Shown here piece after piece: positions 10,298 through 19,871 of a stretch of DNA of 64,000 bases (positions are counted from its first letter, which is position 1; each line of letters starts with the position of its first letter). The position numbers and the translations under genes were made by a program. Source of the DNA: Paramoeba atlantica (Eukaryota > Discosea); assembly GCA_977017575.1 (NCBI GenBank), contig CDRNVI010000063.1, positions 558,001-622,000 of the forward strand. Reading direction: 5' to 3'. The notes under the pieces were generated by a model. The model was not told the DNA's origin, ran no database searches, and was given only the letters and a program-made list of their open reading frames with translations.

Positions 10298-10328
10298 CAA
10301 CAAGGTACAGAAACTGTATCTTTATCGT
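10298..10328 (-). other. Retro-inserted spliced leader at 5' end of LINE A
   Basis: The minus strand reads ACGATAAAGATACAG, TTTCTGTACC, TTGTTG and is then followed directly by A's own 5' UTR. The core ACAGTTTCTGTAC is the hallmark of kinetoplastid and diplonemid spliced leaders. No SL RNA intron follows, so this is an exon copied from mRNA and not an SL RNA gene. Confidence 0.8.
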
Positions 10329-10435
10329 AGCCCAAAACTAGTAATTCAACCTGCCTTAAGTTATTTATGATTCTGATAACAATAATAATAAAAAAGGAAG
10401 CAATCCACGCCCAATCCATCCACGCGTTCCGCGCG
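10329..10435. repeat. Candidate 107-bp target site duplication of LINE A, right copy
   Basis: Same sequence as 5718-5824. Its left end meets the spliced leader of A and its right end meets the poly(A) T-run of element B. Confidence 0.65.
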
Positions 10436-10801
10436 TTTTTTTTTTTTTTTTTTTTTTTTTTTTGAATGTACGGTATCACTTTCTTACTTACTTTCCTACT
10501 TACTTTACTTCGCCCTTATCAACTTCGCCCGCTTCTCTCCCTTATCTCCACCCCTCAAAGAAACCATCCGCGACTTTCCGACTTCACCCGCTTCTTTCCC
10601 TCACTTCCCCCCCCCCCGAGCATCCATCCGCGCCTTCCAAACTTTGCCCTCCTCTTTCCCTCACTTCCCCCCAGAAATCAATCCGCGCGTGCTCCACCCC
10701 TTCTTCCAGCAGTGCGCGCTTCGGACCGGGTCTCTCGACCTCTCCACGGCCTGGCTTGGGAACCCTTCCCTTGTTATGCGGGAGGGCGCAGGCGCGGGCA
10801 T

Positions 10802-10945
10802 GTGCCGACAGCGGCACGGTCACGAAGTTGGGTTTTGATCGCCGGATTCGGATGAATGTTCCGAATCCATACCTGTCTCACATTGGGGTACCTTGCTCGT
10901 GAAAGCGAGGCGTGAGGATAGGCACTGTCGGCTCGATCGGCCTCG
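10802..10945 (-). promoter_or_regulatory. Structured 3' UTR of LINE B copy 1
   Basis: Hairpins visible: GTGCCG-ACAG-CGGCAC (10802-10817), GGATTCGG/CCGAATCC (about 10845-10869) and the CTCAC...GTGAG hairpin with inner stem CCTTGC/GCGAGG (10877-10916). The first and third match element A's hairpins, with paired substitutions that preserve base pairing. Confidence 0.65.
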
Positions 10946-10959
10946 GGCCGCTCTGGAGG

Positions 10960-13900
10960 CTATTCCTCCAGAGTTGCGATGGGGTCTTCGGAAGGTGAAC
11001 GAGCAACCATCATGCGCGCTTGAAAGCGCATAAGGGTTATGTTTAGTTCAGCGAAGATTCGGCTCGTTGCCTCACCTTCCGAAAGTAGACCCCCCGAGGC
11101 GTGCGAACACCTCTCACCGACTTTGCGGAGCACGGCTGAAGCGCTGGGGCTCCAGGCGCCATAACTTTCGACAACCATGGCCGTAAAGTCGCATCCTGCC
11201 TCTACGGCTTCTCGACGCTGCTTGCCCTTCTCCATTGAGGAATAATGTTCGGCAAATGACCCCGCGGCAACCCAGCTAGCGTTTCGGACTTTGTCCGTAT
11301 ATTTTAATTGCTGAGCATGGGTGACCGCGAAGTCAAGCACAATGGGATTTCCAAGAAAAAGGCTGGGCAAGTATATGTCGCCAGGTCTGGTGAGGGCCCC
11401 GCCTGGGCCCCTGTTCCCGAGACTCTTTTCTCGTTGAGGGGCGAGGCGGGCTCGACTGCACACGTCCGCGAACTGGTCCGTAACAGCGTTGTGCCTGGTC
11501 ACAATACCATGGCCATGTTTGCAAGACAGTGCATGGTCCCCTTTGCTGTCAAGGGGGAGCGAGCATTTCGGCATGGGGCACGTGCTATCTTCATGGTAGA
11601 TGTCCACGCCTAACCACCAACGGGCCAAAGTTCGGAATTGTGTGGGGGTAAAGGCGTGCCCAAGGTCTTTCGAAGGAGTCACAAAGGCCCAGCTGCTCGC
11701 TCCCGTGCCACACTGGGAGATCCACCTTGCACGGGTTCGTGCGTCAGTTGTCTCATATTCCTGGGAAAAGGCATGGGCTGCAATAGCATAACTGATTACC
11801 CGCTGGCGCGGGATCTTCCCTTTGGGCCACTGTGGGGGTAACATGTCCTGGCATTCTTCAGAACCGTAGAGGGGAGTCGAGAGTGGGTAGGCATCCGTGG
11901 GTGTGTTGGCCGTGCGGGAAGTCGTACGAAGAATATGTCCCGGAGGCTCGTCCGGGGGGTGAGGATCATTCCCTGGCGGAGGGCGCCTTCTCTTCCGGTA
12001 GGAGTACGGCGCGCTCAGGGCCTTCTCGCATGGGGCGTTGGGAGTTGTGAGAACACGACCTCGGGGATCGAGGAGAGCAGTGCCGGCCTTCTGATTGATG
12101 TCGAGGATGGCCTCCGAGAAACCTTCAGCGTCTGTGGGATCCCAGGAATCTGTGGCAGAGGCAAAGGCGACGGATGCAACGTAAGCCGCGGAGGCGTGGA
12201 GAGCTGCGGATCTCAGACCTAATCCCCCATGACGCTTCAGTCGCTGTGCTTGAGATTGTGCTGACCTGTCCAGAGGACAGATGATTGCCTCTATAGCGGT
12301 CATGAGAAAGTCGTCTAAACGGGAGCAAAGGTGAATCAGGGACTGTGGGGGCGTGCTTCTCATGGCATACACCATTTGACAGAACCCCGCACATTGACGA
12401 ATTAGGGCAAGCGCGACCTGGGGGTCCTGAATGTTGGTGATGGCATCGAGGGTATCCTCGGCTGGTTCTAGGGCGTGAGAAAGAAGATAAGCAGAGCAGT
12501 GGTCGGCGGATCCTACAGGACTCCCTAGTATGTCAAAGTTCCCCTGCGAATTGATCTTCTCGTCGGGTATGTCTGGGAAGTAATCAGCCTGGTGGGCCGA
12601 GCTGGGGGAAGTAATAATTTCGCATTTCGACGTATTGAGATACAAGCCCCATTGAGGTCCTACTCGGGCGATCGTGTCTAGGGCGTCTCTAACTTCCTGC
12701 GCCTGGCCAACGAGGACGCCATCGTCGAGATACCAGAGTTGGGCGGGAATATCAGTTTGAAGGTTAATGGCTTCTGAGAGCTCCAGGGCCACTAACGAGA
12801 AGAGCAATGGTCCTAGGGGATCGCCCTGTTGTACTCCTTCCTCGGAGGAGATGAATCGGGCCCCGTAGGTAAGAGAGCTGGGGTCGGAATAGCACCAATT
12901 GATCCAAGGGAAGAGTTCCGGGAAATATTCCTGTACTAGTGGAAGGAAGGCAGCCCTGCTTACGTTATTGAAAGCGTTACGTAGGTCCACTTTGCACATG
13001 ACGAAGTTCGGGTTTTCCATATTGGACGACATGGCCAGGCGACACATGTGAATGACTCTTTCGGCCCCGGCTGGCGCTGCCACTCCGTACTGTTTGCCTT
13101 CAAAGAGCTCGCTCGCTTTGGGTCGGATTGCGTTGCATACGGCTTTGCTCGCTAATCGCCGAAGGGTTTCACCGGCAGCGATCGGACGAACATCATTTTC
13201 GCCCTTTGATAGGGCGCATAAGCGCGCCCCTGCGAAGTGCGCCTGTACTTCAGAGGGTGCCTTCCCAGCTAGGAGGTGATTTGTTAGCTTTGTGAGGGAT
13301 CGGAGAAAGTCATTTCCGTGTACGAGCAGTGCTGCCTGTAGGTGCTCTGGGCGTAATCCCATAGTGCCGGCAGAGGAACCCCTGTTGAAGCTCTTCAGCG
13401 TCTTTGCAACTTCGCGTTCGTCAAGTTCCAGTGGAGCGCAGTTCGGGGGCGGGCAGTTTTCGCACGAGTCAATTTGAAGACGACGGGGGTGTTTTTCTAG
13501 CAATTTTTCAAATGTCTCGTCATCGTCAGGCGCCATTGGATCTGACGTTAGGGAGGCCAACCCTCTAGAGAGCTCGCCGTGGCGGACGAGGAGTTCTGCT
13601 CGAATCGCTGCCTTCTCGTCTTCGTCAGGGAATTCCGTTGGAGATTTTTGCTTTTTTCGACAGGCTACAATTGCTTCGCTCCATAGGTCCGAGTACTCTT
13701 GTTCCGCCCAACGCTGCATGCATTTATACGCATGTGAGGCATATGCCATGTGGCCTTTGCGGCCCCCTCGATGCGGAGCTGGTAAAACGCATTTGGGAAG
13801 CATGGCCAGAAGCGTCCATGCCTGTAAGGAGTTTTCAGAGACCGCGTTCCGAATGGCGGAGGAGAGGATTTCTTCCCAGATCTGGCGGCAACGATAAGGC

Positions 13901-14913
13901 ACGTCTTTGCACGTACTCAGCTGAAGAGAGCAGACAGAAGGAAGAGGTGGGAGCTCAAAGTTGGTGTTCTCTGGTGTTGGTGCGGTGCTCACTTCGTTGG
14001 GTGGAGTAAGAAGTTCGGGAGAAAGGAGCGCGACGGTTTTCGTTCCTTTGCAGCTGTGTGTGTGCGATGATCGTTTGTGGTTGTCGTAGTGGCGTCCGCA
14101 TGAGGTGCATAGAAAACGGCCTTCTCTGTACCACCATTCATTAGGGATGCTGTTACCGTGCCGGCATGCGACATGGTTATAGAAGGCTTGCCAGGATCCG
14201 CCATGCGACGGACTGCGCCATGAACATCCCTGGGCCGGGCACTCTCGGAGCGCGGCAGACTTTCCTTGGGACAATGAGTTGGGCTCAGCGAGGCTAACGC
14301 CAGCGTTTTCAATATTCTGGGTTTCGTGTCTTCTTCCTGGTTGCTCTTGAGATGGACCCGGAATAAGTTCATAAGGATGCAAGAGTGAAGGTGTCTCTGG
14401 GTCTACCCGGTATCGGATGAGCTTATTTCTCCGTGGAGTAGGGGTTTTCTTGGAGTGACCTTTAATGTCCTCATTGCTACGTGCTTGGGCGGATAGAGCA
14501 GTTTTGAGTGGTGTACTTAGATGCTGTGTAGCATTCAAAGCCTCTTTCGTCTTCTTCGCTGGCGTTACTTGCCTGATAACAGCGGAGTGTTGCATCTCTT
14601 CATTTTCGACCTCCGTGTGACCTGTGTCCGGTGTTTCATTAACCCCACCTACGATCGCGTTCGTTCGGCGGATCCAATCTTCAGGAATATTCTGAGGGAT
14701 GGGGGTCGTGTAAAGGTCTTCATGGTATGTGCTCGTCCCCGTGATTAAATGTTCGTTTCCTTTAAATTGGTCCCAAGACCCCGGTCGGTGAGTTCTGCCA
14801 TTAATTTCTAAGCATTTGTCGTCCGTCTCCATGGCTTCGGCTTCGTGGTCCGGATTTCCGCTGTTGTCGTCTATGGGAGGAAGTGTGTCTGCGGGGGGGA
14901 TGATACCAGACAT
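10960..14913 (-). CDS. LINE B polyprotein, copy 1
   Basis: 1317 codons. PGSWDQFKGNEHLI...YTTPIPQNIP opens the protein. Zinc fingers CPAQGC...HVACRH and CTSCG lie near residue 224-285. RT shows VDLRNAFNNVSR, GVQQGDPLGPLLFSL and LWYLDDG (near 728). The knuckle CPMPKC...HALSC is followed by an RLE with RPGDI (near 1177) and VLDFAVTH. Target-primed retrotransposition is the expected role. The frame is intact, unlike the second copy at 21808-26357. It is closely related to A across the whole protein. Confidence 0.85.
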   Translation of the reverse strand: MSGIIPPADTLPPIDDNSGNPDHEAEAMETDDKCLEINGRTHRPGSWDQFKGNEHLITGTSTYHEDLYTTPIPQNIPEDWIRRTNAIVGGVNETPDTGHTEVENEEMQHSAVIRQVTPAKKTKEALNATQHLSTPLKTALSAQARSNEDIKGHSKKTPTPRRNKLIRYRVDPETPSLLHPYELIPGPSQEQPGRRHETQNIENAGVSLAEPNSLSQGKSAALRECPAQGCSWRSPSHGGSWQAFYNHVACRHGNSIPNEWWYREGRFLCTSCGRHYDNHKRSSHTHSCKGTKTVALLSPELLTPPNEVSTAPTPENTNFELPPLPSVCSLQLSTCKDVPYRCRQIWEEILSSAIRNAVSENSLQAWTLLAMLPKCVLPAPHRGGRKGHMAYASHAYKCMQRWAEQEYSDLWSEAIVACRKKQKSPTEFPDEDEKAAIRAELLVRHGELSRGLASLTSDPMAPDDDETFEKLLEKHPRRLQIDSCENCPPPNCAPLELDEREVAKTLKSFNRGSSAGTMGLRPEHLQAALLVHGNDFLRSLTKLTNHLLAGKAPSEVQAHFAGARLCALSKGENDVRPIAAGETLRRLASKAVCNAIRPKASELFEGKQYGVAAPAGAERVIHMCRLAMSSNMENPNFVMCKVDLRNAFNNVSRAAFLPLVQEYFPELFPWINWCYSDPSSLTYGARFISSEEGVQQGDPLGPLLFSLVALELSEAINLQTDIPAQLWYLDDGVLVGQAQEVRDALDTIARVGPQWGLYLNTSKCEIITSPSSAHQADYFPDIPDEKINSQGNFDILGSPVGSADHCSAYLLSHALEPAEDTLDAITNIQDPQVALALIRQCAGFCQMVYAMRSTPPQSLIHLCSRLDDFLMTAIEAIICPLDRSAQSQAQRLKRHGGLGLRSAALHASAAYVASVAFASATDSWDPTDAEGFSEAILDINQKAGTALLDPRGRVLTTPNAPCEKALSAPYSYRKRRRPPPGNDPHPPDEPPGHILRTTSRTANTPTDAYPLSTPLYGSEECQDMLPPQWPKGKIPRQRVISYAIAAHAFSQEYETTDARTRARWISQCGTGASSWAFVTPSKDLGHAFTPTQFRTLARWWLGVDIYHEDSTCPMPKCSLPLDSKGDHALSCKHGHGIVTRHNAVTDQFADVCSRARLAPQREKSLGNRGPGGALTRPGDIYLPSLFLGNPIVLDFAVTHAQQLKYTDKVRNASWVAAGSFAEHYSSMEKGKQRREAVEAGCDFTAMVVESYGAWSPSASAVLRKVGERCSHASGGLLSEGEATSRIFAELNITLMRFQARMMVARSPSEDPIATLEE

Positions 14914-14957
14914 AAAAATTAACCCGTACCTCGGAAAGAGATGAAATAGAAAAAATT

Positions 14958-14991
14958 CAACAAGGTACAGAAACTGTATCTTTATCGTTAA
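14958..14991 (-). other. Retro-inserted spliced leader at 5' end of LINE B copy 1
   Basis: 34 nt beginning TTAACGATAAAGATACAG and ending CCTTGTTG on the minus strand, joined directly to B's 5' UTR. Three nt longer at its 5' side than the copy on A. Confidence 0.8.
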
Positions 14992-15406
14992 AGATATTTA
15001 ACGAAATATTTTATTTATTTTTTTTATTTTATATTTTTTGCATGAAAGGGGGGAAAGTATTTAAAAAAGATGATTTTTTTGAGAGATAAAGGAAAACATG
15101 CAATGGCAGTACTTGAAACCAGTGCTATGATATTTATCGATCTAATTATCTGCATTGTCAATTTCTGCATGTAAATTTCTTAGTTTTTCCTCCTTCCACA
15201 AGCAATCAGCCCACCCCAAACTAGCAAACAATTTCCCCCCACGAAGCCGCCTCCCTGAAGAGAAATGCAGTGAAAAAGTGACACCCGAAAGGTAAAAACA
15301 CCCGGGGGTTTTTTCTATCCCCCCCACACTTTGCCCTACCCCCCACAATTAAATCCCAGCTCGTACCGGTTGAGCTCGCGAGTAGAAAACCCCTTTCGCA
15401 TGAACA

Positions 15407-18400
15407 TTACTCTTCAATTCCGTATCCATTAATAATCGCGTCGGGGGATGATGTAGGCAGCCGCAATACGAGCATACGAGCTTGTGCCCTCATTAGGGCG
15501 ACGTTTAGTGTCGTCACCAGTTGGTGTAGTGCTTCCCCCTTCGAGAGCGTGCCCCCGGAGTACGCTGCCCGGGAAGTGGAGACTTCCTTGAGTATCGCGA
15601 AGGCACTGGGGCACCATGCCCCGTATGACTCCACCACCATAGCGCCAAACTTGTGACGCGCTGCGTCTGCTTCCTCTCTTTGTTTCTTCTTGTTCTCCGT
15701 TGCGTAGCGCTCCGCAAAAGACCCCGCCGTCACCCAGTTAGCATCACGGACTAAGTCCGTATACTTTGGCTGCTGAACATGAGTGACAGCGAAGTCTAAT
15801 ACAAGAGACTGGCCTACGTCGAAAGTAGAGAGGAAGACGTCCCCTGGCCTAGTGAGGGCGCCCCCAGGACCCGTGTTCCCCAGGCTCACTTCTCTCCGCG
15901 GGGTAAACCCAGCTTTCGCGCATTCTGAGGAGAACTGTCCCGCTATAGCGTTGTGTCGTGCTATGATACCGTGCCCGCACTTGCATACCAGTGCGTGATC
16001 ACCCTCGGGGTCAAGTGGCAGGGCGCATTTCTCCATAGGACATGGCCGGGAAGCCGGATAAATAGCGTCTCCGAGCCACCACCGCACAAGAGTACGAAAT
16101 TCAGTTGGTGTGTAGGCCAAGCCGTTTTTCTTAGAGGGGATTACGAAAGCCCACTCCGAGGCCCCTTCTCCCGTTTCCGATATCCATCTGGCCCTCGTTC
16201 GGAGATCGGCACGAGAAAAGGCCTCCCGAAATTCGCGGGAGGCGATGGCATGACTAAGATCACGCTGGCGAGGGATTACGAGCTCTTGGCTAGATTCCTG
16301 CTCGTTATTATTTGAGTAAGGAGAGTCCGTCGACAATGCGAGACTTTTCGGTATTAATCCACATTGTTGTACCACAGTTGTCCCGGCGCGTTTATTGACC
16401 TCCTGTACAGCTTGGGTGAACCCCTCGGCATCCGCCGGGTCCCATTGGTCCTTGTCTGAGGCGAAAGCGACGGAGGCCACGTATGCGGAACTCGAGTGTT
16501 CCTCCGCTGACCGGAGCCCCAACCCCCCGTACCGCTTTTCGCGTTGTGCCTGGCGTCCGGCCCTATCGCTCAGAGGACGAAAGAAATGTTCAGTGGTATG
16601 TTGGACAGCATCATCTAAGCGTTTGCAGAGGTCCTGTAGTTCTGCTGTTGGGGTTGTTCTGAGCGAGTACACCATTTGACAAAAACCCGTACAGTGCCGG
16701 ATCAGAGACAAGGCGATCTGGGGGTCTTCGAGCGCCGTTATAGCCTGCAACGATTCTTCGGCCAAGTCGATCGCATTGTTGAGGATGAACTCGCGGCAAA
16801 ATTTGGTGGATCCAACTGGACTCCACAAAATATGGAAATTGCCTTCTGTATTTTTATTCAAACCGGGGATATCAGGGAAAAGGGAGGAACGGTGGGAGGA
16901 AGCGGTGTGAGACGTAAGCTCGCACTTGGCGGCATTGAGATGTAAACCCCATTTTGGTCCGGATAACGTAATCACATCCAGTGCGTGCCGTACGTCGCTA
17001 GATGGACCGGCGATTACCCCGTCATCTAAGTACCAGAGGTTTAGGGTGAGTTTCGGGGCGGCCGCACGGATTTCCATGGAAACTTCTTTCATGACCAGTG
17101 AGAAAAGAAGAGGGCCCAGTGGGTCACCTTGCTGTACTCCTTCAGAGGATGCGATGGTGCGGGAACCAAAGGTAAGAACGCTTCCAGTATTGTAACACCA
17201 TTCCACATAGGAAGCCAGTTTAGGGAAGTGTTGGCGTGCTAGGGCCGTGAAAGAATCCCGTGAAACATTGTTAAATGCGTTTTTGAGATCAATCTTGCAT
17301 AGTAAAAAATCGTCGTCATCAGTGTGTTCGGCAAAGGTCTTCCGGCAGAGATGTATCACCCTTTCTGCACCCGCAGGTGTAGCTACACCGTACTGGTGCC
17401 CTTTGAAAAGTTTGCGGGCCTGCCCCCTAGCCGCGAAGCAGGCGACTTTGCTTGCCAAGCGACGAAGGGTTTCTCCAGCTGCAATCGGGCGTACGTCATG
17501 TTCCCCTTTTTTCAAGGCGCACAACCGACCCCCCGCGTAGTGGTCTTGGGCTTCTAAAGGTACTTTTCCTGCGAGCATGTGATTGATGAATTTGGTGATT
17601 GTGCCCAGAGGGTCGGTATACGCGTCATGATGATACTGCGTTGCTACCTGTAGATGCTCCGGTCGCAGACCAAAGGCCCCACCTGAGGACCCTCGGTGAA
17701 AAGTGGAGAGAGCTTCGGCCACTTCTTCTTGAGTCGCTTCAAGCGGTTCAGCATCCGGGGTCAGGAGGTTTTGCACGTTGGAGGTGGATAGCCTGGGTGG
17801 GTGCTTAGACTGGAGCTTCGCGTAGGTCGCTTCATCGTCGGGGGCAAGAGGTTCAGAAGTTAGGGCAGTCATGGCTCGGGGGAGCTCTCCGTCACGAACA
17901 AGCCGTTCAGCACGTAAGACCGCTTTCTTTTCCTCTTCCTCCATGTTCTGCGCTTGTGCCACGCTTTTCTTTTTCCGTGTGAGACTAGAAACCGCTTCGT
18001 TCCACAGCGCCAGGAATTCTCCCTTGGCCCATCTAGCTAGACACTTCCTTACGTGGGAGGCGTATGACGCTTTTGCGCGGTTACCTCCACGGTGGGGGGC
18101 GGGTAAAATGCACTTAGGCAGCATGGCGAGAAGTGTCCAAGCTTCGAGTGTGTTTTCGCGGATCGCCGTGTATAAGCATCCGCTAAGCGTCTTGGCCCAT
18201 TCTTGCCTGCAGCGGTCTGGGATGTTCTTACAGGTATTTATGGACAGAGCGCTGATCGAAGATAAACTCGGAAGGGGTGGATCTATGGCCTGTACGCTCT
18301 CGCTTTCCGTGGTTTGATTAGCTGGAGAGGTGGCCGCTTTAGCGAGAGTTGTATTCGTATCAGGAGTGGCGTTGTTCGAGGGGGTTGTCGGTGGAATGTG

Positions 18401-19492
18401 GTGTGGTGAACGGCGGGACGTGCCGTTCTTGGCATGAGAATCTCGCTTTCCTAAGTCGTAGTGCTTGTTGCAGTCTTTACAAAGAAAGCGCCCCTCTTCC
18501 ATCCACCAGGTATCCGAAACCTCGTCCCCATGTCTGTGGGCTACGTGGTTATAGAATGCCTGCCAGTGTCCCCCGTGAGACACTGTTTTCCATGCGCATC
18601 CCTGGAAAGAACATTTCCGCACGTGTCCATTTTCGCTGGGCGTCTTTTCCCGTCTAGCGGAGGGCGTCTTGGGGATGTGCAGTTTCTCGGCGGTCATGGA
18701 ATCGGAGTGCCCAGTTTTCGCCACCTGATGACGCTTGCGTTTCCCGACCGATGCGTTTGGGTTCCGTTCGTCGGGTGGCAATTCTCCTGACGAGCTGCCA
18801 GCGCTTTCTGCTATGGTTTCTCCTTCGTTTGCTGCAAGAGTGCATGGTCCGGGGGAGTTCAAACTGTAGTCTGTGTTGTCTGTTTTGTCTTCGCTGTCGG
18901 CTCCGGACTCATTACTCAGCTCAGTAGCAGTCCCAGACCAGGCACTCAGCTGGGAAAGAGATATGCCCTTGGGCCGCTTCTTCTTTTTCCGTCCTTTGGA
19001 ACGTCCGACCAATGAGAAATTGAGATCCGGAGGAGTGAGATCTGGGAAGACTAGCTTATTTTCGTCGTAATCGTATTCGGTACGGCTTGAACTGTGGATG
19101 TGGCGCTCACACTTCCCCTTCACAGCCATATTAGAAGTCTTCAATTGGCTGAGTGAAGAGGGGTTGGTTCCTTCAAATTGAAATTCGGAACTCTCAGTCG
19201 GTCGGACGCTAGAGAAAAGTTCTTCTTCGGTGGTAGTGTTATGGTGCCCTGTATCCGGCGTTTCGCCTTCTATAGAGTCCGTAATGTCACTGGCAGTCTT
19301 TTCGGCCTGTCGTGACAATTCAGATGAGGGATCAGGCGGAAGCGGTGTGGTATATAGACCCTCTTCGTACGTGCTCACTCCCTGGACGAGATCTTTGTTG
19401 GCTTCAAATTGGTTCCAGGAGCCTAGCTTATGCTCGTTCGCTTCGCGCTCGAAGTCTGCAACCTGCTTAGCTTTGGATCGGGTTATGACCAT
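15407..19492 (-). CDS. LINE C polyprotein, copy 1
   Basis: 1361 codons. Starts MVITRSKAK, a basic motif also seen at the start of L and N (MGMLTRAKAK, MGMITRSRAK), then LGSWNQFEANKDLV...YTTPLP. A basic KGRKKKKRPKG segment may be a nuclear localisation signal. Zinc fingers CSFQGC...HVAHRH and CKDCN lie near residue 297-355. RT has IDLKNAFNNVSR, GVQQGDPLGPLLFSL and LWYLDDG (near 820). Knuckle CPMEKC...HALVC and RLE RPGDV (near 1215), VLDFAVTH follow. It is more diverged from A and B than they are from each other. Confidence 0.85.
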   Translation of the reverse strand: MVITRSKAKQVADFEREANEHKLGSWNQFEANKDLVQGVSTYEEGLYTTPLPPDPSSELSRQAEKTASDITDSIEGETPDTGHHNTTTEEELFSSVRPTESSEFQFEGTNPSSLSQLKTSNMAVKGKCERHIHSSSRTEYDYDENKLVFPDLTPPDLNFSLVGRSKGRKKKKRPKGISLSQLSAWSGTATELSNESGADSEDKTDNTDYSLNSPGPCTLAANEGETIAESAGSSSGELPPDERNPNASVGKRKRHQVAKTGHSDSMTAEKLHIPKTPSARREKTPSENGHVRKCSFQGCAWKTVSHGGHWQAFYNHVAHRHGDEVSDTWWMEEGRFLCKDCNKHYDLGKRDSHAKNGTSRRSPHHIPPTTPSNNATPDTNTTLAKAATSPANQTTESESVQAIDPPLPSLSSISALSINTCKNIPDRCRQEWAKTLSGCLYTAIRENTLEAWTLLAMLPKCILPAPHRGGNRAKASYASHVRKCLARWAKGEFLALWNEAVSSLTRKKKSVAQAQNMEEEEKKAVLRAERLVRDGELPRAMTALTSEPLAPDDEATYAKLQSKHPPRLSTSNVQNLLTPDAEPLEATQEEVAEALSTFHRGSSGGAFGLRPEHLQVATQYHHDAYTDPLGTITKFINHMLAGKVPLEAQDHYAGGRLCALKKGEHDVRPIAAGETLRRLASKVACFAARGQARKLFKGHQYGVATPAGAERVIHLCRKTFAEHTDDDDFLLCKIDLKNAFNNVSRDSFTALARQHFPKLASYVEWCYNTGSVLTFGSRTIASSEGVQQGDPLGPLLFSLVMKEVSMEIRAAAPKLTLNLWYLDDGVIAGPSSDVRHALDVITLSGPKWGLHLNAAKCELTSHTASSHRSSLFPDIPGLNKNTEGNFHILWSPVGSTKFCREFILNNAIDLAEESLQAITALEDPQIALSLIRHCTGFCQMVYSLRTTPTAELQDLCKRLDDAVQHTTEHFFRPLSDRAGRQAQREKRYGGLGLRSAEEHSSSAYVASVAFASDKDQWDPADAEGFTQAVQEVNKRAGTTVVQQCGLIPKSLALSTDSPYSNNNEQESSQELVIPRQRDLSHAIASREFREAFSRADLRTRARWISETGEGASEWAFVIPSKKNGLAYTPTEFRTLVRWWLGDAIYPASRPCPMEKCALPLDPEGDHALVCKCGHGIIARHNAIAGQFSSECAKAGFTPRREVSLGNTGPGGALTRPGDVFLSTFDVGQSLVLDFAVTHVQQPKYTDLVRDANWVTAGSFAERYATENKKKQREEADAARHKFGAMVVESYGAWCPSAFAILKEVSTSRAAYSGGTLSKGEALHQLVTTLNVALMRAQARMLVLRLPTSSPDAIINGYGIEE

Positions 19493-19526
19493 AGCGCGTA
19501 AATGAGATAAAGAAATTAAAATAATT

Positions 19527-19560
19527 CAACAAGGTACAGAAACTGTATCTTTATCGTTAA
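19527..19560 (-). other. Retro-inserted spliced leader at 5' end of LINE C copy 1
   Basis: Same 34 nt as on B, followed directly by a different 5' UTR. An unrelated 10-bp stretch separates it from the next poly(A). Confidence 0.8.
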
Positions 19561-19570
19561 AGAAAATATC

Positions 19571-19697
19571 TTTTTTTTTTTTTTTTTTTTTAACATTCGT
19601 AACTCTCAATGAAATCTAATATTAGAAGGATAATATTATTAGGATTAGGATTTGTGGGAGGAGGAAAGGGGGGAGAGCTCGCTGAGGTCTTTCTCTA
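19571..19697 (-). mobile_element. D-type LINE 3' tail fragment, copy 1
   Basis: A 21-nt T-run followed by about 105 bp that match the 3' UTR of the D-type LINE at 45243 (shared block near 45480-45532, containing GTGGGAGGAGGAAAGG and GAGCTCGCTGAGG). It is strongly 5'-truncated and carries no coding sequence. Confidence 0.65.
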
Positions 19698-19871
19698 GAA
19701 AAAACGTTGGTCAATTTCACGCGAAAATGCATACAGTTGATACATTTTTTTTTGTGTTATCTTGTGTTATCTTGTGTGCTTTTGGCCCGATTTCCGGAGT
19801 AACTTCAAAGATTCAGCATTGTAGACTTCCTACCCAATGTTCTTGGGCCATATATATAAACTTTTTCGTAG

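Larger units (their letters stand above)
5825..10328 (-). mobile_element. Full-length group 1 RLE-LINE A (SL-tagged)
   Basis: Complete element read on the minus strand: spliced-leader sequence (10298-10328), a 5' UTR of about 50 bp, one ORF (6375-10247), a 526-bp structured 3' UTR and a 24-nt poly(A) (T-run 5825-5848). It is flanked by a 107-bp direct repeat. The family is CRE/R2-like by its zinc fingers, RT, CCHC knuckle and RLE order. It looks intact and could be active. Its ORF contains the left breakpoint (9049) of the tandem duplication. Confidence 0.85.
10436..14991 (-). mobile_element. Full-length group 1 RLE-LINE B, copy 1
   Basis: Spliced leader (14958-14991), 44-bp 5' UTR, ORF 10960-14913, 3' UTR of about 500 bp and a 28-nt poly(A) (T-run 10436-10463). 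It is a sister family of A: the proteins are collinear, and the 3' UTRs share a block of about 110 bp and the same hairpins. It looks intact. Its 5' end stops about 20 bp short of the A-rich tail of element C. Confidence 0.85.
15009..19560 (-). mobile_element. Full-length group 1 RLE-LINE C, copy 1
   Basis: Spliced leader (19527-19560), 34-bp 5' UTR, ORF 15407-19492 and a 3' UTR of about 370 bp ending in an interrupted A-rich tail (15009-15043 on the plus strand as T-rich). The 3' UTR is unlike those of A and B, with C-rich runs near 15300-15350. The element looks intact. Its 5' end lies 10 bp from the 21-nt poly(A) of a D-type LINE tail. The exact 3' boundary is uncertain because the tail is not pure A. 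Confidence 0.8.

Noticed and set aside
19690-19715. Single 18-mer-like motif AAAAAACGTTGGTC next to the D tail
   Set aside because: Only a short match and no J-type LINE adjoins; may be chance.
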